Shown piece by piece: positions 1 to 6,533 of a stretch of 6,753 bases of DNA. The DNA lies in the NCBI GenBank assembly GCA_023266715.1, contig JAHFPK010000156.1, positions 1-6,753 on the forward strand. The letters run 5' to 3'. Both the position numbers and the translations under genes were made by a program. The DNA comes from Hyphomicrobiales bacterium (GTDB lineage: Bacteria; Pseudomonadota; Alphaproteobacteria; Rhizobiales; Aestuariivirgaceae). The notes below the pieces were generated by a model, which was not told where the DNA came from, ran no database searches, and worked only from the letters and a program-made list of their open reading frames with translations. Every line of letters begins with the position of its first letter. The first letter of the stretch is position 1.

Positions 1-2835
1 ACGCCGAAATCCAAATCCACCACCATGGTGACGCTGGAAATCGATGGCCAATCCGTCACGGTTCCGGAAGGCACTTCCATCATGCGCGCCGCCATGGAGC
101 TTGGAACCCAGATTCCGAAACTTTGCGCTACCGACAACATGGCAAGCTTTGGCTCCTGCCGCCTGTGTCTTGTTGAAATTGAAGGCCGCAAGGGAACACC
201 CGCCTCGTGCACCACGTGGGTGGCCGAGGGCCTTAAAGTCCACACCCAGACGGATCGGCTCAGCAAGCTGCGCCAGGGCGTCATGGAATTGTACCTCTCC
301 GATCACCCGCTAACCGGCGACAACGCGATGCAGGACATGGCTGACACCGTGGGTCTTGCCCATGTGCGTTATGGGTTTGAGGGCGACAATCACGTTTCGC
401 CGGTGCGTGCGGACGGCAAAGCGAACCCCCGCTTCAAGGCGAAGGATGAAAGCAACCCCTATTTCACCTTCGATCCGGCGAAATGCATTGTGTGCTCGCG
501 TTGCGTAAGGGCCTGCGAAGAAGTGCAAGGCACTTTCGCGCTGACCATCGATGGCCGCGGCTTCGCATCCCACGTCTCCGCCGGTATGGATGAAGAATTC
601 CTCAGTTCCGAATGCGTGTCCTGCGGTGCCTGCGTGCAGGCGTGTCCCACCGGGTCTCTCCTTGAAAAATCAGTGATCAAGCTCGGCCTGCCGGAAACTT
701 CGGTGGTCACAACCTGCGCCTATTGCGGCGTGGGCTGTTCCTTCAAGGCCGAAATGAAGGGCGATGAAGTTGTCCGCATGGTTCCTTACAAGGATGGCGG
801 CGCCAATGAAGGTCACTCATGCGTGAAAGGCCGCTTTGCCTGGGGCTATGCCACGCACAAGGACCGCGTGGCAAAACCCATGGTGCGCGACAAGATCACC
901 GACCCATGGAAAGAGGTTTCCTGGGATGAGGCCATTGGCTTTGCGGCAAAACGCTTCATGGACATCCAGAAGAAATATGGCCGTGGCTCCATTGGCGGCA
1001 TCACCTCGTCACGCTGCACCAATGAAGAAGTGTTTGCGGTGCAGAAAATGGTGCGCACCGCGTTCCACAACAACAATGTGGATACCTGCGCCCGCGTATG
1101 CCATTCACCGACGGGCTATGGCCTGAGCAAGACTTTCGGCACTTCGGCCGGCACGCAGGATTTCAAATCGGTGGATGAATGCGACGTGATGCTGGTGATC
1201 GGGGCCAATCCCACCGATGCCCATCCGGTTTTCGCCTCGCGCATGAAGAAGCGCCTGCGCGAGGGCGCCAAGCTCATCATCCTTGATCCCCGCCGCATCG
1301 ACATGGTGCGTTCGCCGCACGTTGTGGCGGATTTTCATTTGCCCTTGCAGCCCGGCACCAATGTGGCCGTGGTCAATGCGCTGTCGCATATCATTCTCAC
1401 GGAAGGGCTGGAGGACAAGGCCTATATCGCCGAACGTTGCGATCCAAAGGAATTTGCCCGCTGGACCGAATTCATCCGGCAACCGGTCAATTCGCCGGAG
1501 GCAATGGAACCCATCACCGGTGTTGCGGCCGCTGATGTGCGCGCCGCGGCCCGGCTTTATGCGACGGGCGGCAACGGCGCGATTTACTACGGCCTTGGCG
1601 TTACCGAGCACAGCCAGGGTTCGACCATGGTCATGGCCATGGCCAATCTTGCCATGCTCACCGGAAACGTGGGCCGCAATGGCGTGGGTGTAAATCCGTT
1701 GCGCGGCCAGAACAATGTGCAGGGCTCGTGCGACATGGGTTCGTTCCCCCATGAGTATTCAGGCTACCGTCATGTGGGCGACAACACGGTGCGCGAAATG
1801 TTCGAGCAGGTCTGGCACACCTCGCTTGATTCCGAACCGGGCCTGCGAATTCCCAACATGTTTGACGCGGCCGTCGAAGGCACATTCAAGGGCCTTTACG
1901 TGCAGGGCGAGGATATTGCCCAGTCGGACCCCAATACAAACCATGTGACCCATGCCTTGGAGGCGCTGGAATGCGTTGTGGTGCAGGACCTGTTCCTCAA
2001 TGAAACGGCAGCCTTTGCCCATGTCTTCTTCCCCGGCACATCCTTCCTCGAGAAGGACGGCACCTTCACCAATGCGGAACGACGCATCAACCGGGTGCGC
2101 CAGGTAAAGGCGCCCATGCAGGGCAAGGACGAATGGCAAGTGGTGTGCGAACTGGCCCAGGCCATGGGCTATGACATGAGCTACGGGTCTGCTTCCGACA
2201 TCATGGACGAAATCGCGCGGGTGACGCCGACGTTCGCCGGCGTGTCCTTCGAGAAGCTGGACCGGCTCGGCTCGGTGCAGTGGCCATGCAATGACAAGGC
2301 GCCGGAAGGCACCCCGATCATGCATGTGGGCGGCTTCGTGCGCGGCCTCGGGCGTTTCATGATCACGGAATTCGTGCCGACGACGGAGCGCACCAATCGG
2401 TTCTTCCCGCTCATTCTCACCACGGGCCGCATTCTCTCACAATATAATGTGGGGGCGCAGACCCGGCGCACCGAGAATATTGCCTGGCATCCCGAGGACA
2501 TTCTTGAAATCCATCCCCATGATGCGGAAGTGCGCGGCATCCGGGATGGCCAGATGGTGTCCATCGCCAGCCGTGTGGGGGCCACAACCCTGCGGGCGCT
2601 GATTTCAGAGCGCATGGCGCAGGGCGTTGTCTACACGACGTTCCATCATCCGGTTTCGGGCGCCAATGTGATCACCACGGAAAATTCCGACTGGGCGACG
2701 AACTGCCCGGAATACAAGGTGACAGCGGTTCAGGTTACCCTCTCCAACCAGCAATCGGACTGGCAGAAGGACTGGGAAATCCGCGAGGATGAGAACAAGC
2801 GCATCGCGGTCAAGCCCCTGGTGGCGGCGGAGTGA
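1..2835 (+). CDS. fdsA: NAD-dependent formate dehydrogenase, alpha (Mo/Fe-S catalytic) subunit, 5' end cut by window edge
   Basis: Catalytic subunit of the cytoplasmic FdsABG-type formate dehydrogenase, which oxidises formate to CO2 and passes electrons through Fe-S clusters to the FMN/NAD+ subunit FdsB. Residues are numbered from the ATG at 25. The N-terminal [2Fe-2S] domain has C34, C45, C48 and C62. Two ferredoxin-type [4Fe-4S] sites use C154/C157/C160/C164 and C197/C200/C203/C207. The molybdopterin domain opens with a [4Fe-4S] site at C231, C234, C238 and C266. The active-site pair is C359-H360 (TGC codon, so not selenocysteine), and R560 in LRGQNNVQG is the conserved substrate arginine. 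The MopB core and C-terminal molydopterin-binding domain run to residue 936. The His-Cys3 cluster motif is reduced to HPLTGDN at 94-100 and lacks its cysteines. The frame is open from 25 back to 1 (TPKSKSTT), no ribosome binding site precedes the ATG at 25, and relatives carry an N-terminal stretch of about 20 residues containing a similar 'GTP', so the true start is probably just outside the window. fdsG and fdsB are expected upstream. Confidence 0.96.
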   Translation, partial: TPKSKSTTMVTLEIDGQSVTVPEGTSIMRAAMELGTQIPKLCATDNMASFGSCRLCLVEIEGRKGTPASCTTWVAEGLKVHTQTDRLSKLRQGVMELYLSDHPLTGDNAMQDMADTVGLAHVRYGFEGDNHVSPVRADGKANPRFKAKDESNPYFTFDPAKCIVCSRCVRACEEVQGTFALTIDGRGFASHVSAGMDEEFLSSECVSCGACVQACPTGSLLEKSVIKLGLPETSVVTTCAYCGVGCSFKAEMKGDEVVRMVPYKDGGANEGHSCVKGRFAWGYATHKDRVAKPMVRDKITDPWKEVSWDEAIGFAAKRFMDIQKKYGRGSIGGITSSRCTNEEVFAVQKMVRTAFHNNNVDTCARVCHSPTGYGLSKTFGTSAGTQDFKSVDECDVMLVIGANPTDAHPVFASRMKKRLREGAKLIILDPRRIDMVRSPHVVADFHLPLQPGTNVAVVNALSHIILTEGLEDKAYIAERCDPKEFARWTEFIRQPVNSPEAMEPITGVAAADVRAAARLYATGGNGAIYYGLGVTEHSQGSTMVMAMANLAMLTGNVGRNGVGVNPLRGQNNVQGSCDMGSFPHEYSGYRHVGDNTVREMFEQVWHTSLDSEPGLRIPNMFDAAVEGTFKGLYVQGEDIAQSDPNTNHVTHALEALECVVVQDLFLNETAAFAHVFFPGTSFLEKDGTFTNAERRINRVRQVKAPMQGKDEWQVVCELAQAMGYDMSYGSASDIMDEIARVTPTFAGVSFEKLDRLGSVQWPCNDKAPEGTPIMHVGGFVRGLGRFMITEFVPTTERTNRFFPLILTTGRILSQYNVGAQTRRTENIAWHPEDILEIHPHDAEVRGIRDGQMVSIASRVGATTLRALISERMAQGVVYTTFHHPVSGANVITTENSDWATNCPEYKVTAVQVTLSNQQSDWQKDWEIREDENKRIAVKPLVAAE
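304..351 (+). other. Degenerate His-Cys3 cluster-binding segment in FdsA
   Basis: This segment covers FdsA residues 94-109. In FdsA relatives, NuoG and clostridial [FeFe]-hydrogenase, a histidine followed by three cysteines (H-P-L-D-C-x2-C-x5-C) binds a [4Fe-4S] cluster here. In this gene the histidine and the following Pro-Leu are kept, and the downstream QDM...VGL...VRYG block aligns well. The cysteines are absent, however: about seven residues carrying the first two appear to be missing, and Asn100 stands where the third would be. The reading frame is intact and +1 reading meets a stop at once, so a compensated frameshift does not explain it. The comparison with the family is from memory, not from an alignment. 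Confidence 0.75.
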
Positions 2836-2848
2836 AGTTAAGAAAGAA

Positions 2849-2973
2849 CCCTCATCCGGCCTTCGGCCACCTTCTCCCATCCTTCGGACGGGAGAAGGCC
2901 AAACTTTCCAAGATTATCGCCTTCGCCCGTTCGCGCAGCGAATGGGAGAAGGTGGCCGAAGGCCGGATGAGGG
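2849..2973. repeat. RIME-like intergenic element with perfect 32-bp inverted arms
   Basis: The left arm (2849-2880) and right arm (2942-2973) are exact reverse complements over 32 bases, separated by 61 bases. Inside, the left arm can also pair locally: CCTTCTCCC at 2870-2878 matches GGGAGAAGG at 2890-2898. The right part holds a second local hairpin (TTCGC / GCGAA around 2930-2942). Two local palindromes that can alternatively fold into one long hairpin resemble the Rhizobium-specific intergenic mosaic elements (RIME), and the CCCTCATCCGGCC..CTTCTCCC wording is typical of Hyphomicrobiales intergenic repeats. Membership of that family is inferred from memory. The element begins 13 bases after the fdsA stop and would be transcribed between fdsA and fdhD, where the RNA could form a stable stem that shields the fdsA 3' end or lowers expression downstream. 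Confidence 0.85.
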
Positions 2974-2985
2974 CCCTTTGTTGGC

Positions 2986-2990
2986 AGAGG
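2986..2990 (+). promoter_or_regulatory. Ribosome binding site supporting the GTG start of fdhD
   Basis: AGAGG lies five bases before the in-frame GTG at 2996. The alternative ATG at 3011 has only a purine-rich AAGGGA directly abutting it, which is too close to act as a normal Shine-Dalgarno site. This favours GTG 2996, though the difference is only five residues. Confidence 0.5.
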
Positions 2991-2995
2991 CACAA

Positions 2996-3784
2996 GTGAC
3001 GGATAAGGGAATGAGTTCGCTTCCTGTCACGGGTACGCTCTACAGCTCCAGCGGACCCCAATCGATTATCTGGCAGGTGCCGGAGGAAGTGCCGGTTGCG
3101 ATCCTGTTCAACTCCACGCCCTATGCGGTGATGATGGCCACGCCTGCCGATCTTGATGATTTCGCCGTGGGCTTTGCGCTTGCTGAGGGGATCATCACGT
3201 CGGCTTCCCATATCAATGGCATACTCACCTTGCCTTCCGAAGAAGGCCTGGCGGTTGATCTCGCGGTAGATGAAAAACATTTGAATCGCGACCGCATGGT
3301 AAAGCGTAGCCTTGAAGGCCGAGTGGGCTGCGGGCTCTGCGGCATTGAAGATATCAAGGATGCGATCCGCATGCCGGAAGGTATCGTTGTGAACACAGCG
3401 CTTTCTCCGAAAGCTGTCGCACGCGCTTATGAAGCGCTCCCCAAGTACCAGCCGATGAATGCGGTGAACCGCACGGTGCATGCCGCAGCCTGGTGCTCAC
3501 CTGATGGTGTCATCCTGCTGTCGCGCGAAGATGTGGGCCGGCATAACGCGCTCGACAAGTTGATCGGGGCGCTGGCAAAATCAAAAACGAATTTGCGTGA
3601 TGGTTTTGTTCTGATGTCGAGCCGCTGCAGCTTTGAACTGGTGCAGAAATGTGCGCTTGCGGGTATTGGCGCGCTGGCAACGATCTCTGCGCCAACGGCC
3701 CTGGCGTTGCAACTGGCGAAACAGGCGGGACTGAAACTTGCGGCCCTTTCCAAGGGCGGCGTCATGATATTCGAGCAGGAGTAG
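2996..3784 (+). CDS. fdhD: Formate dehydrogenase accessory sulfurtransferase FdhD (FdsC)
   Basis: FdhD proteins carry sulfur from a cysteine desulfurase to the molybdenum cofactor and are needed for formate dehydrogenase activity; in fds operons the gene is also called fdsC. From the GTG at 2996 the protein has 262 residues, near the usual ~260-280. Family landmarks are the PADLDDFAVGFALAEGII block (residues 50-67), the C112-G-L-C115 sulfur-transfer motif within RVGCGLCGIE, the EDVGRHNALDKLIG block, and the C-terminal SSRCSFELVQK and SAPTALALQLA segments. The same frame is open upstream to 2789, but that stretch overlaps the fdsA end and translates the palindromic repeat, so it is not taken as protein. 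ATG 3011 (257 residues) is the alternative start. The gene stands between fdsA and fdsD on the same strand. Its stop is separated from the fdsD start by three bases, so the two are surely co-transcribed. Confidence 0.95.
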   Translation: MTDKGMSSLPVTGTLYSSSGPQSIIWQVPEEVPVAILFNSTPYAVMMATPADLDDFAVGFALAEGIITSASHINGILTLPSEEGLAVDLAVDEKHLNRDRMVKRSLEGRVGCGLCGIEDIKDAIRMPEGIVVNTALSPKAVARAYEALPKYQPMNAVNRTVHAAAWCSPDGVILLSREDVGRHNALDKLIGALAKSKTNLRDGFVLMSSRCSFELVQKCALAGIGALATISAPTALALQLAKQAGLKLAALSKGGVMIFEQE

Positions 3785-3787
3785 ACT

Positions 3788-4015
3788 ATGGAAACCCGCG
3801 ACATGCTGCGCATGGCCAACCAGATTGCCGACTTTTTCAAGGGCTACCCCCGCGAAGACGCGCGGAAGGAGGCGGCCACACATTTCAACAATTACTGGGA
3901 CCCGCGCATGCGCAAACACCTTCTCAAGCATCTGGCCAAGGGCGGCGAAGGGCTCGATCCGCTCATCATCGAAGCGGCGGCGCAGATCAGGAAGCCGAAA
4001 GAAGAAGCGGCCTGA
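3788..4015 (+). CDS. fdsD: NAD-dependent formate dehydrogenase delta subunit
   Basis: This is a 75-residue protein of the FdsD family, small polypeptides encoded at the end of fds operons. In Rhodobacter capsulatus FdsD is reported, with FdsC, to be needed for active enzyme and is thought to help assembly or cofactor insertion rather than catalysis. Recognisable features are the MLRMANQIADFF segment near the N-terminus, the WDPRMRKHLLKHL helix in the middle, and the GGEGLDPLIIEA stretch before a charged tail. A strong AGGAG site (3777-3781) lies six bases before the ATG and overlaps the end of fdhD, which points to tight translational linkage. Recognition rests on these motifs and on gene order. 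The start is well supported. Confidence 0.93.
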   Translation: METRDMLRMANQIADFFKGYPREDARKEAATHFNNYWDPRMRKHLLKHLAKGGEGLDPLIIEAAAQIRKPKEEAA

Positions 4016-4016
4016 G

Positions 4017-4055
4017 CGCCCTCGCCCGTCCTGCTTCGCAACACGGGAGAGGGCG
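4017..4055 (+). terminator. Hairpin after fdsD, possible operon terminator
   Basis: CGCCCTCGCCCGT (4017-4029) pairs with ACGGGAGAGGGCG (4043-4055), giving a 13-bp stem with one mismatch and a 13-base loop. It starts two bases after the fdsD stop. No T-run follows, so it is not a textbook intrinsic terminator. It could instead stabilise the mRNA 3' end or be another palindromic intergenic repeat; its GGGAGAGGG wording is like other Hyphomicrobiales repeats. Confidence 0.5.
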
Positions 4056-4182
4056 AATGCCGCAACCATAACCGTCAGTTAACTGCGCTCTCGAAAACTT
4101 CGCGGTCGGAAGGGCAATTTTCAGGCGTCCTTAACGAATTGTATCTGAGGATGGACGGCGCAATCCCTGTCGAGGCCCTATC

Positions 4183-5715
4183 ATGCCGGACGACCGTTCG
4201 TCCTTCAGCCTGACCAAATTCATTGCTGCAATCATATTCGGCATGGGCCTTCTCGCTGCGTCGGTGGTTTATGGGGTGAATTACGCGGTCGACCGGGCCG
4301 TCTCCATGGATGCGCGCACCAAGGCCGAGGACTGGGCGAAATACTTCATCAGCACCATGCCTGATCTCGACCGCCTCCTGGCCGATGGCAAGCTCGACGA
4401 GCGCCAAGCTTCCGTCGTCTCCACCGCCGCGAAAGTGGGCAACGTCTTCCGCTTCAAGCTCTACGACGCCAGGGGCGGCACAATTCTGGAGTCCGACGCT
4501 GAAACTTTCGAAAATGAAGCGGACGAAGACCACATCGACGATGATGCAGCGGATGTCGTCAACAGCAAGCGAAGCGTGATTTCGCTCAATGACGGAACCC
4601 ACGAGCGCAACATGCCTTCGCTTTATGCCGAGGCCTATGTGCCGGTGCTGAAGGCAAACGGCGGCCTCCGCGCCATTGTCGAAATCTATGTCGACCAGAC
4701 CAGGACCGCCCAATTTTTCAAGAACACCTTTGGCGCGCTGGCATTCAGCCTTGCTCTCGGCATGGCGCTTGCCTTCGGCGTCCCCACCCTGGCCTATCTG
4801 TTTCGCACCAAACAGGCGCGCGAAGTGAAGCACGACGCTGAATTCCTGGCAATGTCGCGGGATGCGGCAGAAAAATCCGAGTCGGAAGCGCTGAAAGCCG
4901 CGGCAGAGTTCAAGGAATTGAGCGAAAGCGTTACCATGCTCAATATCCAGCTGAGGCAAAAGGCGGAAGAGCTCCAGTCGGCCCAGGAGGAAATTGTGCG
5001 CAAGGGCAAGATGGCCCAGCTTGGCATGCTTATAACAACAGTAGCCCATGAATTGCGCAATCCCATGGGTGTGGTGCGGTCAACGGTTTTCCTGTTGCAA
5101 AGGAGGCTCAAGGACACGAGCGTTGATGTCGCCGCCCTGCTCACCCGCGTCGATTCCGGCATCGTGCGTTGCGACAATATCATTTCACAGCTTCTTGACT
5201 ATGCCCGTTCGCAAAAGCTGGATACGACGGCAACCGATGTAGACGGCTGGCTTGAAGAAATGTTGAGAGGCGAAGCTGTAAAGCTTCCCGCAGATCTCAG
5301 CATAACCTGCAATCTGGGCCTGCAAGGCCGCAAGGCAGATATCGATCCCGAACGGACGGGCCGCGCAATTATCAATTTGCTGACGAATGCGGTTGAGGCC
5401 ATGACCAACAGGGGACAGCCGCTCGCCGGAATGGCAGGGCGCCCTCTCCGCATCGACGTGAGCACCAGGCCTACGGCGCGCGGGACTGAAATCACGGTTG
5501 AGGACAATGGCCCGGGAATTCCCCCGGACATGATCGAGAAAATCCGCGAACCTTTATTCACCACCAAAGGTTTTGGCGCAGGCCTCGGCATCCCTGCCGT
5601 TGAAAAGATCATGGAGCTGCATGGGGGCGGGCTGGACATAAGCTCCGCACCGGATCGGGGCGCGCGCTTCACCATCTGGTTTCCAGCAACACAGCCGGAA
5701 AAGCAGGCGGCTTAG
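4183..5715 (+). CDS. Membrane sensor histidine kinase with extracytoplasmic sensing domain
   Basis: A 510-residue two-component sensor. It has a short cytoplasmic N-terminus, a transmembrane helix at about residues 11-34, an extracytoplasmic region of about 145 residues, a second transmembrane helix at about 184-207, and an acidic/basic helical linker (about 210-275) likely to form a coiled coil. The HisKA domain has the phosphoacceptor H289 in VAHELRNPMG. The HATPase domain has the N box around N398/N402 (INLLTNAVEAM), the G1 box DNGPGIP (441-447), the F box EPLFTTK (456-462) and the G2 box GFGAGLG (463-469). All catalytic motifs are present, and there is no receiver domain. GAGG (4172-4175) lies seven bases before the ATG. 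The sensing domain contains a very acidic stretch (residues 103-124); its ligand cannot be read from the sequence. No response regulator is encoded beside it here, so it is an orphan in this window. It lies 167 bases after fdsD beyond a hairpin, so it is probably a separate unit rather than part of the formate operon. Confidence 0.94.
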   Translation: MPDDRSSFSLTKFIAAIIFGMGLLAASVVYGVNYAVDRAVSMDARTKAEDWAKYFISTMPDLDRLLADGKLDERQASVVSTAAKVGNVFRFKLYDARGGTILESDAETFENEADEDHIDDDAADVVNSKRSVISLNDGTHERNMPSLYAEAYVPVLKANGGLRAIVEIYVDQTRTAQFFKNTFGALAFSLALGMALAFGVPTLAYLFRTKQAREVKHDAEFLAMSRDAAEKSESEALKAAAEFKELSESVTMLNIQLRQKAEELQSAQEEIVRKGKMAQLGMLITTVAHELRNPMGVVRSTVFLLQRRLKDTSVDVAALLTRVDSGIVRCDNIISQLLDYARSQKLDTTATDVDGWLEEMLRGEAVKLPADLSITCNLGLQGRKADIDPERTGRAIINLLTNAVEAMTNRGQPLAGMAGRPLRIDVSTRPTARGTEITVEDNGPGIPPDMIEKIREPLFTTKGFGAGLGIPAVEKIMELHGGGLDISSAPDRGARFTIWFPATQPEKQAA

Positions 5716-5760
5716 AGCATGTTTCGGCACGTGATTCCATCTGAGCGGAAAGCGCGCTAG
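5713..5760. repeat. Degenerate copy of a ~49-bp palindromic intergenic repeat
   Basis: This stretch begins with the TAG stop of the histidine kinase gene and ends in GCGCGCTAG. It aligns with the reverse complement of the perfect palindrome at 6530-6579. Shared blocks in the same order are CGGCA (5725-5729), GTGATTCCA (5731-5739), CGG (5746-5748) and AAGCGCGCTAG (5750-5760); the last ~36 positions match at about 30. The left arm has diverged, so its own stem is imperfect. Both copies look like members of one short repeat family of the Hyphomicrobiales type. That origin is inferred. Confidence 0.65.
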
Positions 5761-5801
5761 GCTTTCGGCAAATCAAACCGCTGGCCTGAAGGAGCATTGT
5801 A

Positions 5802-6533
5802 ATGACGCAGAAACTTTCCGGCAAAGTCGCACTCGTTACGGGTGCCAGCTCAGGGATAGGCCGGGCTCTTGCCACCGCCCTTGCGGCGGAAGGTGTAAAG
5901 CTCGTGCTGGTCGGCCGCTCGGCGGAACGCCTGCAGGCGGTGGCCAAGAAACTCAGCGCCGTTGAAAGCCTTGTGCTTCCCGCCGATCTCGCCAAGCCTG
6001 CCGATGTTGAACGGGTGGCTTTGGACGCACTGGCCCGTTTTGGGCGCATTGACATTCTCCTCGCCAATGCCGGACTGTATAATCCAGGCAAAGTGGTGGA
6101 CGGCAATGCTGACGCGTGGGACGAAATGCTTGCGGTCAATGTGAACAGCGTGTTCCGCCTGTGCCGCGCCGTGCTTCCGCACATGATCAAGAACAGGAAT
6201 GGCGATATTGTTGTCACCAGCTCAATCTCGGGCCATCAGACCATTCCGGGTGAGCCCGTGTATTCAGCATCCAAACATGCGGTGCAAACTTTCGTGCATG
6301 AATTGCGGCGGCAAGTGGCGCCGCACAATGTGCGGGTGGGTGCCGTGGCACCGGGCACAGTGCTCAATGAATTATGGGGGTTTCACAATCCGGCTGACAT
6401 TGCGTCCAAGGTCGCAACCCATGATGGATTACGTTCCGAGGACGTGGCCGAAGCGGTACTGTTCATGTTGACCCGCCCCGCCAATGTCACCATACGTGAT
6501 CTCGTCATCCTGCCGCAGAAGCAGGATATCTAG
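5802..6533 (+). CDS. Classical SDR oxidoreductase, ribitol 2-dehydrogenase-like
   Basis: A 243-residue short-chain dehydrogenase/reductase with a single Rossmann domain. Visible motifs are the cofactor-binding TGASSGIG (13-20), the structural ANAG (88-91), the catalytic tetrad N113, S141, Y154 and K158 (YSASK), and the APG motif (183-185) after the active site. Arg39 at the end of the second strand (VGRS), with no acidic residue there, suggests NADP(H) rather than NAD(H). The second half (EPVYSASKHAVQTFVHELRR, and the ending LFMLTRPANVTIRDLVILPQ) closely resembles Klebsiella-type ribitol dehydrogenase as I remember it. A polyol or related sugar alcohol is therefore a reasonable substrate guess, but SDR specificity cannot be fixed by motifs. 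GAAGGAG lies seven bases before the ATG, so the start is firm. It follows the histidine kinase by 86 bases on the same strand and could share its transcript. No polyol transporter or kinase is adjacent in this window. Confidence 0.93.
   Translation: MTQKLSGKVALVTGASSGIGRALATALAAEGVKLVLVGRSAERLQAVAKKLSAVESLVLPADLAKPADVERVALDALARFGRIDILLANAGLYNPGKVVDGNADAWDEMLAVNVNSVFRLCRAVLPHMIKNRNGDIVVTSSISGHQTIPGEPVYSASKHAVQTFVHELRRQVAPHNVRVGAVAPGTVLNELWGFHNPADIASKVATHDGLRSEDVAEAVLFMLTRPANVTIRDLVILPQKQDI

Noticed and set aside
304..351. Compensated frameshift as the cause of the missing cysteines
   Set aside because: Shifting to the +1 frame meets TAA at 311-313 almost immediately, and the in-frame residues on both sides match the family, so a clean in-frame loss fits better.
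1105..1752. 215-codon open frame on the minus strand inside fdsA
   Set aside because: It lies fully antisense to well-conserved FdsA sequence, has no recognisable motifs, and is explained by the GC-rich codon use of the real gene.
25..2835. fdsA as NuoG of complex I
   Set aside because: The N-terminal clusters are shared with NuoG, but the intact formate dehydrogenase active site (C359-H360, R560) and the following fdhD and fdsD genes fix it as formate dehydrogenase.
4076..4085. CAGTTAACTG palindrome upstream of the histidine kinase as an operator
   Set aside because: A single 10-base palindrome is common by chance, and no regulator with this site can be named from the window.
4118..4147. 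Possible promoter TTTTCA / TATCTG upstream of the histidine kinase
   Set aside because: The hexamers match the consensus only weakly, with an 18-base gap. Alphaproteobacterial promoters cannot be called at this level.
4075..5049. 324-codon open frame on the minus strand opposite the histidine kinase
   Set aside because: It is antisense to the membrane and linker regions of the kinase, whose + strand protein has a complete domain order. The minus-strand translation is low in recognisable structure.
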